Assembly (NCBI GenBank): GCA_022113835.1
Contig: JAILWY010000028.1
Location: forward strand, 6,361,001 to 6,425,000
Length of the DNA: 64,000 bases
DNA from: Atopsyche davidsoni
Lineage: Eukaryota > Arthropoda > Insecta > Trichoptera > Hydrobiosidae
Reading direction: 5' to 3'
This document shows positions 1 to 21,438 of this stretch, piece after piece. Position 1 is the first letter of the stretch. The number at the start of each line of letters is the position of its first letter. The notes below the pieces were generated by a model. It had not been told where the DNA came from, did not search any database, and saw only the letters and a program-made list of their open reading frames with translations. The position numbers were made by a program, and so were the translations under genes.

Positions 1-2779
1 CTTTAATAAAGTCAAGAATGCTTGCGAGTCACTGATGTTTATCTAGAAACTAGGTACATTGGTTTCGCACTCGTAGTAAATGATGATTGATGATCACGGT
101 GGTCGAAAAGAAACCACGCGCCGAGCCGCTGTGGTCGGAGGGTTTAACTTCAAATCCCGAATCTCAAAAATGAAGTTTTTTTTTTGTCTTTTACTTATGA
201 ATCTATTGTTTTATATACTGTACACAAATAAAGCTGTAAAGATAGTACGTTCTGATTTATTTTTAATTAATCACCGCTTAGTCTTATATGATGTTTTTTT
301 TCTTCTTCTATTCTGTTTGATATCGTCATACAAACTATATGAAAAAGTGATTCCAACTTTCTCAAGTACTATTTTACATTATAATATTCATTAAGTACAA
401 TATATAGACCCTTAGTTTATATTAGTGAAAAAAATTATTTCGCTTAGTATGAAAAAAACTAATTTGTAAATAAAAACATCTGAACATGTTTTTTTTTCAA
501 TTTATTTACATTACTTCATAAATTATGACCCGCTGTGTATATATTAAAAGTAACATATTTTTTCTCTGCTCTAATGTGTAACATAAACGTGTAAAATCTT
601 ACACGTTAAAATTTTGATCGTGTAGCACATTTTTCGACATGCCGGCCTCCACGGTCTCAATTCAGCTTTAAAACGGACGGGGTCGCATCCGCCTGCACTT
701 TAAATATCTAGCTTTTATTCTTACGTATAATACGTTATCCTCCCAATGACACGCCATCTATTTATGCATCTATGGACGTCGGACTCGCATGCATTTTAAA
801 GACGCGATATCGGTATGCAATTTTGCCACCTCCGGTATTTCTACACTCAAAAATAATAAATATCTGAATCGCTGTTACTAATGTGTGTCCCAACTAGGTG
901 TACTTAAAAATAATATATAAGAGAAATCGGTATAGCATTCTAAGAATATAATATAGCATGTACAGATTATTTACATAAATATATATATTTAAAATTGCAA
1001 CATTGCCGGAGGCCACTTGTAGAGAATTATAAGTGTATTCATAAATTTTGGCATCCGTTATGGGTTGATTTGGATTCTCGGGTGTTGAGCTGCTTCATGT
1101 TTTCGGTCCCCGTCGAGAATTCTGGATCGGACGATTAATTGTATGACTATGCATTGATGAGTGAATAATAAATTACGAAAATAATGGATCGCTCTTTTGC
1201 TGCTCAAAAATTTCACCCAGCCGTTCGTATTTGTCAGTTAAAAATGGCGTGTTACGAATTAAACCGGTCTTGTGGATTACTCGCTAGGTGGAATATTGCA
1301 GACATTAAATTCAAGCTTTTCGTCTTATTATGTCTCCAGTGCCGTGGAGATATTCACAGGCGCCGTATCACCTCACCGTGTTGCGGACGTTCAGACAAAA
1401 CTACTAACGTTTAAATTGATCTCCAGTAATATTGCAATTTTAAAAAAAATTATAGTATATAAGAATAATTGTAACAAAAAAAAAATATATATATATGTAT
1501 ACACTTGCATGTTACGTCATAGCAATTGAATATTTGTGAAAATACAAGGTATGTCAAGAGGAGAGAGCCAGACCTATGGTTCTGTGGATATCTCTGATAG
1601 ATGCCGGGGTCATTGTGAGAATCAAAGACCGGTGCATTGAGACGAGTGGAGCACAAGGCGTGTTTGAAGGATCGTTTTACACAATTGTAACTGCACTCGT
1701 CTGCTCTACGCAGTCAGATATAACAGGAGGTCGCAAGCACGGTCTTTGGCTCTCTCAAGGAATGAGGCGACTAGTTTCCTAGTAAAGACGCTTCGTGGAC
1801 TTGGCTGAAAGTTCGCAATCCAAACTTCTTCAAGTATGAATCGTATTTTTTTTATTTATCTATTTCCTCTGCTAGTCTTTATAAGTTTGGTTTGTTGGTG
1901 TTAGGCTGCGTGAGGTTCTGAGACCTCCAATGTTTAATCCCCGTTTTGGGACCATCTTCGGGGATTTCGTTAGAGTGCATTTGAGCACACCACTCCAATT
2001 GCACCAAGCTGGAACCCGTCGGTTGAATATATCTGCTTTTGGGTAGTGGCGAGTATCTCAGGTCAAACGAGTATGACGCGTTTCAAGAAAATGCTCGGCT
2101 ACCGATGTGAAATCTGTACATACGGGCAATCATAAAATCTCGGAGGAGTCAAAACCTCTAACAGCCAAGAAACCAAAACAGCTGCCAAAAGCGACACATT
2201 AAAAATTATTCATTGGCAATTTCTAAATATCACTATTAAATTTTTATTATATCATTTATATATATCATTTCCGCCACTTTATATTTTGAAGTTTTCTTCC
2301 TAAGATTTTTTTTTTTTACGTCAGATTACTATTGTAATTTACACGGCTGTGGAGTATGTAAAACGAATAAATGTAACAATTATTTAAGTAATAAAGATAA
2401 ATGTATATAGAATATCGTTTTATTGTGGCATCTCTTTACGTTTACGAGATATAATTTCCGAGGATCTTCTTAAAAAGAAAAAAACTATACATCGTTTATA
2501 TACTCGCTCATAAAAAAGTTTGAGCGTTGTTCTCGATGTTTCACGTGGGAACCTTATCGCAGATGTTACAATTACTTGGTTACCTGAATGGCGTGTAAGT
2601 CAAGATGCACAGCGATCCGTCAGGATCTATGATGAATCTGTTTAAACAATGAAACCAGGATAAATCAATCAATAGTTTAATAAGTATTTAGATTCAGTAT
2701 TTTATATTAATAAGTAAGAAATATTTATTTATGATAAGTAGCACAAGGAATATAATTTTATATTAATTATCGAGTATTT
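1..2779. other. Intergenic region, no gene recognised
   Basis: AT-rich sequence with no convincing coding exon. The longest open frame (80-394) is low-complexity and hydrophobic with no family resemblance. Positions about 1060-1110 carry a copy of a dispersed repeat (the 'ttgatttgg...gtgttgagctgctt' family, also seen near 11580, 52910 and 57560). Positions about 1600-1800 carry a second dispersed repeat, recognisable by a core near 'ggtgcattgagacgagtgga'; related copies lie near 7400, 9730 and 29880. The stretch next to 2780 is the probable 3' UTR of the selenoprotein S homologue. Confidence 0.6.
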
Positions 2780-4669
2780 TCAACGACCGCATCCTCCACC
2801 ACCGCATTTGGACTTCTTGGGCGCCTTATAGCCCCCTGACGTCCCCGCTCCACATAGAGGCATGTATTCTGGGAAATAAAAACATATTTGAACATAAACA
2901 TACAAAATCAATGTCTAAAAAAATTACACAAGGCCTTTCTACAACAGATAGGTTTAATTTGTAATACTTCATATTTAAACGGCAAATCATTTTCTTTCGT
3001 GAGCGTTTTAAGCCGAAGAATGATTCTGCCATGTTGATCATATTAATACTTCGAGACGTTTCAAGTATCACTTTAACTAAGAATACTGACCACTTCTTGC
3101 TCCGAGTCGGTTGCCGCCGCCCTGGCCTTCGTTCCTCTCGATGTACTGCTGTTTCTTTTTCTCCAAACGCTAAAAATGAAAAAAATCTAATTAAATTCTT
3201 CGTCACATCTGCAGCAGATTTTAGAGCCAAAGAAGCTACAGAAAAATTATTCATCTCAGCAAGGTGAAGATGACTGCCCCAGGATAGTCTATTGAAATTG
3301 GCGTTTGCATCAAATGAACGATTCGGATAGTGCTTAGCAGTCTTGCAAGGCCAGACAATTGGTCGGTAACTGTTACCGACTTAGAACTTATATCAAGAGA
3401 TAGAGTACAAATATTTAAAATCGTCAAAAAAATACCTCCTGTTCTTTGATCTGATATTCTTTGGCGGCAGCGTCCATGGACTGCTGCTGTTTCAATCGTG
3501 CTGCTTCCATGGCCTCCATCTTCTTGGCGAATAAATCGGGATCTAAAATAAATTAAAACAATTCATCATGCGACCCCACTTCATCCGTGGAGGTTAGAAA
3601 TTATGAAAAAGGGCATCTACACAGAATAGCTAGATCCGTGAGATGAATAATGCTTCACTTTTACCTTTATGGTGTGCGGCATCTTCCTGCTCTTGCTGCC
3701 ACTTCTTCACGGAAGGACGCAGACGACCCCACGCCCAGGTCACGACTACCAGCGCTCCGATGACGTACCATCCGTACGCTGCCAACAAGGGCAGCACTGA
3801 AACAGATCATATAATAATTATTAACAATATCTAATTTAAAGTAAGCATGCTACACGATAGGAACAAGAAATCTATACTGGTCCTTCGATGCTCTACTGAT
3901 GAAAAGGTGGACTTGGGAATGCTCTTGTCAATTACTCCGTGCCTATTGACGAGAGCGGTGACTTTGAATTTTACGATGGACTTAACCTTGGTATATATAT
4001 TAACAAGCTTTTTTTGGTGACATTTGAAAGAATGACGTATTCACTATGTTTTTTTTTCTGATGAGCTGTTAAGTATAATTTATAATAATATATTACTTTC
4101 TATATATTAGAGATATCAAAATGATTTGCACAAAAGATTTACTTATACCTGACGAATTTACGAATGACCAAGAAATAAAATTTTAATTGCTAATATAAAT
4201 GGGTACTTCGCACGATTGTTAGATAGCATGACCTTCAAGAATATTTAAATAATTAGTAAATAATACAATCGCCTGACCCTATGAATAGATAATCAAATAA
4301 ATCTGAAAATACAATTTAGCATATAGGTTACAGCTGTCAACATATTTATGAGTTTACTAAAAAAAAATGGGTTTTTTTTTTACGTTCAAGTTTCGTTAAG
4401 GTTTAAGGTAACAATTTTGCATTGTTTAAAAAGATTTATATAATATTTAAAATTAATATTATTTCTTATTTAAATTTGATAGGTTGTAAGAATTCGGCTA
4501 TTCGTAGTTAATTTGATGTTGATTATCTTAAACAAGCCATACATATAATTTAAAATATGATTGAGATGCATTACAATAAAAACATACCAATATTAAATGG
4601 ATTGAAAGATGGTAAAAGTTTCTCTGGCTCCTCGTTGATTATGTCGATGTCTTCTTGCGCGGAATCCAT
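2780..4669 (-). CDS. SELENOS: Selenoprotein S / VIMP homologue, Cys form (5 exons)
   Basis: Exons in transcript order: 4669-4588, 3796-3665, 3542-3436, 3169-3091, 2868-2780. All junctions are GT-AG and the total is 489 nt, or 162 residues. This family is an ER membrane protein that recruits p97/VCP in ER-associated degradation. An acidic N-terminus (MDSAQEDIDIINEEPEK) precedes one hydrophobic segment at about residues 29-51 (VLPLLAAYGWYVIGALVVV). A long charged helix follows (about 60-125, rich in K/E/Q; coiled coil and VCP-contact region in the family), then a Gly-rich tail ending KSKCGGGGCGR. Vertebrate proteins carry selenocysteine near the C-terminus; here the equivalent is Cys with an ordinary TGC codon, so no SECIS element is needed. 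The start is the first ATG of exon 1. PDRG1 begins 652 bp away on the other strand. Confidence 0.93.
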
Positions 4670-5321
4670 TATTAAAATCTAGATCTTGTTAACACTTTTA
4701 ATTAGAGATTAAGCGTACAAATTATATTTAAAGTTATCACCTTCCTACGTTTTAATTAATATATAAAATGGGCACAATTCAACACCCACGTAAGTGTTTA
4801 GGAACTGAAATGTCAAAACTAATACTTTTTTAAAATTATTATATGGCTGATAAAAAAAATTAAATTTCTCTACTTTGTGATTTAAATAATATTAATTTAT
4901 ATAAATTGGGCAAAGTAAATAATTTTTTTTTTGTTAAATTATTTATTTTTGAATGCAAAATATTTTTTTCTATATTTAGATTGCTATTAAAAATAAAATT
5001 TTCAAAAAAGGTTTGACTGAGGTTAAATATTATTTTCTGCTTCAGCATTATTACAATTTTTTTTTTTTAATAAATACAGCATAGATCTCTATAAAATAAT
5101 TTCATTGTGTAAATAATATTAATTTATAACCAGAAACAAATTAGTACCAGATTTTCTGAAACCATAGACAATATGTTGAACTGTCAACTTCAGATTTCAT
5201 TACTCGGTTCAATCAATTTTGCATTTCGTCTGTATTATCAATACGAAGGTACTAACTAAAAAAATGTTCATCATTTTGTTCTGATATTAATAATTAAACA
5301 AATTTTCCTTACGATATAACA
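4670..5321. promoter_or_regulatory. Shared head-to-head promoter interval
   Basis: This 652-bp interval separates the start codons of the SELENOS homologue (minus) and PDRG1 (plus). It must hold the 5' UTRs and promoters of both unless either has a distant upstream exon. It is strongly AT-rich with T-runs near 4920-4930 and 5057-5069. I see no clear TATA box at a fixed distance for either gene. The shared-promoter role is inferred from geometry alone. Confidence 0.5.
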
Positions 5322-5729
5322 ATGAAAATCCCTGATAAAAGTCTGCAATATCTAATAGAAGTTGAAAGCTTAGCTGAAGAAATATTAGCAGACAGAAGAA
5401 CTATTGTATTCCTGGACAAAAGACGTAATGAAAATAGAGAGGCCATACGAGCGATCCAAAAAGAAAACACCGCAAAAAACAGAAATAGAAAGTGCTGGGT
5501 GACCATCGGCTCGAACCTTTTTAACTGCACAACAGAAAAAACTTTGGAAATGATAGAAGAGGATCAGAAACACATTGATATCGATATAAATAAATTAAGA
5601 AGTGATCTAAAACTGAAGGTCAACAAATTACGTGATTTAGAACATGAAAATCCTGTCCCCGGTCTTATGCTGGTACCACTCTCGAAACAAGAATCAAGCG
5701 CTCTCAACACTGGACTTAATTACGTATAA
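5322..5729 (+). CDS. PDRG1: p53 and DNA damage-regulated protein 1 (PDRG1), prefoldin-like
   Basis: Intact single-exon frame of 135 residues, close to the usual family length. The N-terminal half carries the family signature (LIEVESLAEEILADRR followed by LDKRRNENREAIRAI). A CWVTIGSNLFNC segment aligns with the beta-hairpin of prefoldin beta-type subunits. The C-terminal helix is heptad-like (MIEEDQKHIDIDINKLR). In animals PDRG1 is a subunit of the R2TP/prefoldin-like co-chaperone complex that assembles RNA polymerases and PIKK kinases. Start: ATG at 5322, just after an in-frame AT-rich leader. A probable polyadenylation signal AATAAA lies at 5795-5800. It is divergent from the SELENOS homologue. 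Confidence 0.93.
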   Translation: MKIPDKSLQYLIEVESLAEEILADRRTIVFLDKRRNENREAIRAIQKENTAKNRNRKCWVTIGSNLFNCTTEKTLEMIEEDQKHIDIDINKLRSDLKLKVNKLRDLEHENPVPGLMLVPLSKQESSALNTGLNYV

Positions 5730-6445
5730 CAAATGTAAATTATAATATATTTTATAAAAAGTGATCTTCAATATTTTTAATGAATTCTTAGAATAATAAA
5801 TATTTTAATAATAACTGTTTTTAAATGTTACTTGTGCAGTTTTTTTTCTTAGAAATTAATAGTTACTGCAAACACCCACGAGCAACGTAAACATAATATC
5901 AACGCCTGCCAAATATTACGGAAACATTTAACAATACATTCAGACTTGAGAAGCGCACAACTTGAATTTACTATACAAAAATAATATTTGTAGTAGTAAA
6001 ATTATTTTATGATTGAACAGTAAAGTAAACGAACACGGTTTTTATTTTATCAAAAAATCTTTAATCAGTATCCCTTTGGAATCAGTTTGCGACGTGTACA
6101 AGTCACACGTGCACTGCGTCTCCCTCTTACAAAATATAACTTATTCTATATTGGCCACTTATCTGGACACAGTATGAATACACTCATTTGAATTTACACG
6201 GACGAATCATACTTTATGAGGCTGCGTTGACTCGAGTCTGATTTTAACAAAGTAAAAGCGCAACTAAACACGGTATCTCAAACGTCACGGCCCCACCTAA
6301 AAAGCGGAAACCGCTTAATTTAAACTGACTTTTTTCTTCATGATACAATCAAAATCAGTTTATTACAATAAAATATTTTGGCTATGAGTGATTACTTTTA
6401 TATATTTAACAAATCTGCATTTTTTACTCATGCAGGTTTATCGTG

Positions 6446-6593
6446 TATACAATATGTTTTTAAATAAGACACACACCGAGCAAAAACTACATACAATTGT
6501 AGCTCATAATAGAGGTGTGGGTTTGAATCCCATCTACGTTAAAGATTTTTTTCATTTCGTGTGTGAATCGATTATCTAAAAACATATTGTATA
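6446..6593. mobile_element. Small 148-bp inverted-repeat element with tRNA-like box B
   Basis: The ends are a perfect 17-bp inverted repeat (6446-6462 and 6577-6593; outer sequence tatacaatatgttttta). Inside, near 6518-6533, is gtgggtttgaatccca, which fits a pol III box B / T-arm. This resembles the tRNA-like inverted-repeat elements at 21439, 22618 and 41183, although end sequences differ. No protein is encoded. Probably a non-autonomous element. Confidence 0.6.
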
Positions 6594-9500
6594 TTTTGGT
6601 TGTTAAATAATTAAGCGTCGTATGGTGTTTTACAATAAAATGCGATATTATATCTTTTAGTAACTTTTATACAGTTGTATTACTCGTAGAAATAATATCA
6701 TTAATGTTTTTAATCACGCATGAGATGTTGAAAACCATAGTTCGTCAATTACTTTTTAAGTCGTTTTCAATTCGAAACCAAAGCTTATAAACCTATAAAT
6801 GTAAATGCGATGTTATTATAGTGCATAAACAGTTGAATAATATATCAGACTCTGGAAAACACAGTCAATAAATGTTAAAAACATATCTGTTGCTTTTCAA
6901 GCTCATAAATGTATACAAAAACATACATAGTCTAAATGTTAGCTAATTATATTCGCTTATAAATTGTGTATCTCAAAAATGCGGAAAACTCCAGCTAGAC
7001 TCGTCCAACCAAGTTTCGATTATAATATCTAATATTCACACACACATTTTATATATATATAAAGTGTTAAACAATATTTGGCACTTTGTCAACTCCAAAT
7101 AATTAACATCCAATTTCCTCCGACAACTTTTTTTGATACAAGAATCGTGGGATAAGACCTCTTACACACGTGACCACCGATGAGCCCCGCTACAGGCCAC
7201 CATGCATCGATCAGCCTCCGTAGCTGAAGATTGACCGTAAATTACAAGCTGGAAGCAATTATGGGTACAATAAAACATCATCCCTAAAACATTGTATTAA
7301 TGGTTTGAGTTCGAAAAGACTGATGGTCTCACAACTTGAGAGTATCACGGCCCTGATTGCATAGAGCAGATGAGTAAAAGCGGTGTTAGAGTTAGGAGTC
7401 CTTCAATCTCACCTTCAGACTCCACTCATCTCAAAACACCAACCTGATTTCAGTCAGATTTCCATGTTTTTATACAAGTTGCTTTGTATAACTGGATCAA
7501 TGAGATCTTACAACTCAAGGCGTGATGTATTATTGTCAAGTCAACGAAAAGTGGGCCACATCTTCAATGTAAATTAACTGTTCACTAATGACGACCCAAC
7601 GTTTGAAAATTATATTATCGGTTCTCCAGTGTGTAAGTGGTCTAAGATTGAACACATTCTATGTTTTATTTCGTCTGTGACAAGAAAAATTGTAGCTTTA
7701 AGAAGGTAACGTGTCAGCAAACTTAGTAATGAAAATGGAAACCACTTCTTAAAATTACAAGCTTAAACAGAAAAAAATGAGGCTGTGAATCAGCGTGGAA
7801 ATGTTCAATATCTGTGTCATCGGGAAGTGTTTTACAAAGAAATGGATATCAATTAAAGGAGTCCTCCGTTATGACTATTAAAACAGGGATGATAACATAA
7901 AAAGAAAGGAGATTTTGTCAAATATAACAATATTAGTACCTTAATGCTAACATGAAAATGATAATAATAATCAACTTGAATTAATCAATATAATAACAAT
8001 AAATAACTTTTGATCTTTGGCAATAAGGAATAACAAATCTTTAAAAACTTATTAAAAACATTTTTAGCACATTAAAGGGTTACAGCCATTTTCAAATTAA
8101 AACGACGCTAACAATATATAGATTAAATATCTGCAGTAATAAGTGCCAATAGTTTCGGCATTTTTTTTGCATGAAAACAATTCATTCAAATTAATTCTAA
8201 AATGCGTGATACGTATAAATCTTAAATTAATTGCTCTTATGAAAATACATAGAAAAAATCTGGAGTGAAATTATAGCCGTCGATGCTATATTATGTTAAA
8301 CGAAGAAGAGGTTGCTACGTAGAGAGGGTGCGGCACAAGGGGCATTCTACACAGGAGTGCTTTCTAGGCCTATTAATCGTAGAAGTTTTAAGTTTATATC
8401 CATTTCACTGTCTTTATGTAAAGCCAAGTATTCGAATAAAAAAAAATGTCCAAAATATTATTTTCAGAAGTAATAACGCTCACGGGAAGATGAAAATTAA
8501 TTTCCTATGTCTAAAAGAAAAATTAGGAGATTATCTCACTGTTTCACGTGTGCACCTAAAACATATTAATAACCTTTAAGGCTTAAAATGACAAAGACTT
8601 CTTATTTTATACACTCGTAATACCATTAAATTGGCACCGGTATTTACACATTTGATGTTACCACAACAACATACACGTAACACAAAATAAACTGTAAGAA
8701 TTTAAGATATATATATATGAATGAAAGAAGTTAAACGATAACTACCAAAATTGCACACGCCATGCGAAATACAGGTTTAAAATTGTATAAAATTTTATAA
8801 TTCTTTGTGTAATTATAAGAAATAGTTTAATAGTGTGTTTTGCTACAATTCCAAATATTTAAGTCACTTTTCAATGAAAAAATAATACATTTACTAATTT
8901 ACGAATCTAAACCCGTATGACTGTCCAAAATGAAAACTAATAACTAAACTTTCAATCAAACAATGAATTGTTTTTTTTATAATGCATATTTGACTAACAA
9001 GTCTAATAAACTCCATGACTGCCATGGTTTTTTTTCACGTATGTTCGTCAAATCTCCCATTCAAACTCATTAACGGTGCTCTCTGTTGTTTATGTGGCGT
9101 ACCTAGAGCTTTTACCACCAGGGACGGTCCCCGATTCGCCGCCTGAATTTTTCCATTAATTATAACATTATTGCTGCGCCAAAATACACGCCACCTGTGG
9201 TGAACCGCCCTCATTGCCACCTTCTTGGTACGCCACTGCACATTTCTATAGGTCTTTACTGATGTGTGTACTTTTACTCTTATATTGTCATATTTCACAC
9301 ATTCTAAAGATATAGTACATTAGATTCTGTTTCCAAGCCCCGAATGATAATATATTGGCAGTGAAATGCATTTCGTTGTATGTCGTAAAATATTTTAGTC
9401 ATATTGTTAAAAACTTAATTATTATTGTTTCGTTGATTTTGATTGTTCTAAGTAAGTCATTTAAATAATTTTATTTAAAGTTCATTTATTCAATGGTGGA

Positions 9501-11041
9501 ATGGTCAAATTTGTAAATCCAGTTTATAGTTATTTCCACCCATCATTTACCAGATACTTCTAACTATATAATAAAACACTACATGCGTGTAGGCATATGA
9601 CGATCTTAGGCTTTCACGATAAGTCTTACTTCCATTAATATCAACATGAATAATATAGATTTTAACAAGATATTGCATTTTTATAAATTCTAGGGCCTTA
9701 TGTTTTAAACACGCCCTGAGGGTTGCAACCCCCTTGACTCCACTCGTCTCAAAGCACCGATCTTTTAATCTCACAATAATCTGACTTAAGAGATTTCCAT
9801 AGGAGCTAGGCTCAAAATCTGTCTCTCATATCATAACGAGGGATTCATAAAAGTCAGTAGGAAAACTATAATAGACATACAATATAAATCTTAATAATAA
9901 ATAATTAACTATTGATTTCTAGCGGCTAACTCTTTCGCATATTTCCACGATCAAGAAAAATTGCAATATTAAATTAGGCCTGTTGCCTGATTTTATGCAT
10001 AACAAGGATAAATAATTTATTATTAAATTGCTTTAAAATTTTATTAAATTAAGTCGTAACAGTATACGAGTATTATCATTTTCGGTTTGTTTCTAGCAGA
10101 ATCTAATGTAAAATATCTTTGACAATAATTTTTCACGGGTAGCTTAAAAACTTAAAACGTATATTTTAACAGCATCGTTAGATTTGGATCCTTCATATGT
10201 TCATAGTGCATTTAGAGTAGCGACGAGAGCTTGAGGGTTGCGTAGAGGTATTATAGTTTTGAATATAGCGACAGACATTACAGATTTGTATATCATAACT
10301 GATTAATTTGTTCATAACTAGTTGAGTGTTCACTCCAAACAATAACAGCAGGTACAAAGCAAATCAGTAATTAAAAGTTTCACTTACAGAGACGGGCAGT
10401 TTTGTGTTGTATTTAAATATAATTACAAAACACTTACAAATGTTTTTTTTTTTTTAGTTTTATATATGACTACCCTAAAAACATTAAAATATGGACAATG
10501 CGTTTGATAACTATTTCTTCTGTACAATGCAACTCGGTGGCGTGTTTCCTTACAATGGTGCTCACTTCACACGTGTATCAAATCACACAATATAAAATTA
10601 TTGGTTTTGAATAATATAAAAACACTACACCGTCTTTTAAAATATATTTGACTTATTACAAACATGCACAATCTCATTGCCTCGTATAGATTTTAAATAT
10701 ACCTAACTTACACAAAACATTTATGTAAATTCCTTTAAAAAAAAGTCACTAACTAGTTTTTTTTTTTAGTTGGTACACTAAACTGATCCTTAAATAGGCC
10801 TTTCACATTTAACACACATTTTATATTAATCTTCCTTATATACACAAATTCGTAATAAAAAAATGGTACATGAATATTATACATCATTTAAATTTTTCAA
10901 TGTTTTTTGGCAATGATCATTTTTTTATTTAATATATTTTCTTTATAACAATTGTACAACTTCCAAATACTTAGAGACTGCCTTTTATAATATTCAATAG
11001 ATACATACATAAAAATTACATTTCGTCTCTTGGTTAGAAGA

Positions 11042-11086
11042 GGTTAGGTTAGGTTAGATGTTAAAAGAAGCTAACCTAACCTAACC
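11042..11086. repeat. Inverted TTAGG-type repeat (telomere-like hairpin)
   Basis: Positions 11042-11057 read as three GGTTA-type units and 11071-11086 are their exact reverse complement, with a 13-bp spacer. TTAGG is the ancestral insect telomere repeat. This could be an interstitial telomeric remnant, a transposon end or a chance hairpin. Confidence 0.75.
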
Positions 11087-12540
11087 CTATTTCAAATCCT
11101 TGAATTAAGGATTTTATGTCATTTATATTTGAGTTAACATTATTTTCTCATATTATTATATATTCCGTTTTTATAACCTCACTTTTTTAATCAATAGCAT
11201 TTTTGACGTGGGATCATTATCACTTGGGGTAATTTTTTTACATCGTTTTGGGATAAACTAGGCCGATCTTCAGAGAGGGCTTTCTCTCTCATCTTCCCGC
11301 ACCGTTTTCAAAGATCCAAGTCTTCTCAAATAGACGCGCTAGAAGCTTCTTTTCTATATCATTTTCCTCCGGCTCAAACAGCCTAGAGTCCTATCAATGT
11401 ATTAATTAACTCGTGTTGATTATAAGAAAGATATATATATATTTTGCAATTTTTGGTTCCCTCATTAAATGGAGACTCGACACGTTAATATTTTTGCTGC
11501 ATCCTAGATGACGTGTTGCAATCACAGAATGTGAAGATTTGCCGATTTTAATTGCCATTGACGATAGTCATTTTATGATGATTTTGGAGTTTCTTGGGTG
11601 TTAAGCTGCTTAATATTTTTTGTCTTCTATCGTTTCGGTCTCAATACTGGGACCATCTTCAACGCCGCTAAAAACACTAAGCACCTTAACAAAAAAAAAA
11701 AAACCCCAAAATCATAGAATAAAAACTGATGCCAAAACCTACGAACGTGGTTTACAGGTTATATTTTGAAGAGGTTAGTGAGTTCATTAATTATTACATT
11801 AATACTCAAGGTCCATTTTATGAATTCAATCCAGACTGTTCAACGAGTTATGCAAAAGTTCTCTAATCAAGACATGTGTCGTCAACAAGACCATGACAGT
11901 CATCCACAGTCCATGCCGATAGTCATATACTCAACGTTACAGATGTGTTGATGCATGTACAGCATGAGAGAATAATTTTGACGTACCATCTCGCCTTCTG
12001 TTCTGGTTGTTAGGTTACCGGTTTATTTTGTAGTGTGCCAGATTTGATAAAAACTTATCATCTTTCTAGAGTATTAATCCAATTATAGATTCTTTCTTAG
12101 ACCAGTTGGATTACAATAACACAGTCGTGCTATCTAAATATTGTGTTATTTTTTTTCTTTGTAAATTTGGCCAAGTGAGTGGTTTCAACTTAACGAATAT
12201 CATATCTTGATATGTCAGTTAAGAATCGAGTTGAAGCTACCATGCCTTGATAGCTATTTTAATTATTTGTAAGTACGACTACACCTAGATTAGATTAAAG
12301 ATAATTTATTTATTGACTGTTCTATCTTCCAGGTAGGTTGGAATAGGTAGCAATGTCAAATCAATAAATTTTGTTTATGTTAGGTTAGGTTATGTATTCT
12401 TTCCTCGCAGTACCGAGGGTCAAGTCGGGTTAAGTGGGGGGTGTCACAGGCGGGTGGCTGTCTCGGTGGCAACATCACGTGGGCGGGGGGCCCTCTCGGA
12501 TGAAGTACGACTGCACGGGGGGCGACCCGCGGGCCCGCCG

Positions 12541-12603
12541 CTAGGAACCCCGTAGCTCTTTCAGCGGAAGAGCACAGCTGTCTCCACTACCATATGTCAG
12601 TTC
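12541..12603 (-). other. Possible alternative last exon of the glutamate receptor
   Basis: A strong acceptor (cttacag reading minus) precedes 12603. If exon 17 is spliced near a GTACGT-like donor around 12710-12718 instead of being read through, the frame continues as ELTYGSGDSCALPLKELRGS and stops at 12541. The segment is much more GC-rich than its flanks, as are the neighbouring coding exons. The in-frame donor is weak, so this is a guess that transcript data would settle. Confidence 0.3.
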
Positions 12604-12671
12604 CTGTAAGCGTGCAAATCAAATCAGCAACTTCTGGCAATCAGTCGATTCTGGCAAGCAAAAGTATGTCA

Positions 12672-20788
<8,117 letters not shown>

Positions 20789-21438
20789 CCTGGGGCACTA
20801 GCTCCACCACACCTGGAACAAGCGGTCAGTCAGACTCCAAGTCCCCAGCTGCCTCTATCAGTCAAATCCACGAGTCATATAATACATCGAGTGATTTGCT
20901 AGCAGCTAATGCTGTACTCGACACGCTATTATGCTAAACCACCTGTAGTAAATTTTCTATGTACAAGCATTGTGAAGTAATTTCAACGTAAATTTTAAAA
21001 TAATATATTCCCATATAAACAAAAGTTTACATATTTCAAGCATACAAGTGCGAATAGCCAAGTAGCTAGAAGACAATAAATTGCGGTTGTTTTTTTTTTT
21101 TTTTCTGATATTTTTAAAAACCAATCAAAAGGTACTTTTTACCAATTGTTGTGGGCGACTGCTCCCAGGGGAGATGGCCTGAAAAGGCTGTGAACCCCTG
21201 ACGTAGAAGAACATCGCTGCGTATATATGATATATACAGCTAGTTTTTTTTTTTTTTTTTTTTTTCCAGGATCCACTTATCATGACACGTGGAAGTCTTC
21301 GCACCAAGTCTGCTAACGACCTGGGAAGCCACGCTCATTAGCGGCTCGTATCAATCTCAAATAAATATTATTTTTTTAATCCTCCCTCATTAATGCAGCG
21401 TTGGTCTCATTAAGATATTTATGAAAATAATAAAAATT

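Larger units (their letters stand above)
5730..12540. other. Gene-poor intergenic region with repeats
   Basis: AT-rich DNA; no exon I can assign. It holds the PDRG1 3' UTR, a small inverted-repeat element (6446-6593), dispersed repeat fragments near 7320-7450 and 9690-9800, a transposon-like 'cagtggcgtacc' end on the minus strand near 9230, a TTAGG-type inverted repeat (11042-11086), and a 'gtgttaagctgctt' repeat near 11590-11700. Open frames such as 8283-8579 and 9035-9298 show no family match. Positions 12410-12540 turn GC-rich, next to the 3' end of the glutamate receptor gene. Confidence 0.6.

Noticed and set aside
80..394. 104-codon frame at the left edge
   Set aside because: Low complexity, driven by T-runs; no family match, no splice or promoter support.
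9035..9298. 87-codon minus-strand frame
   Set aside because: Contains 'cagtggcgtacc...ggtggcaatgagggcgg', typical of transposon ends, and no protein domain.
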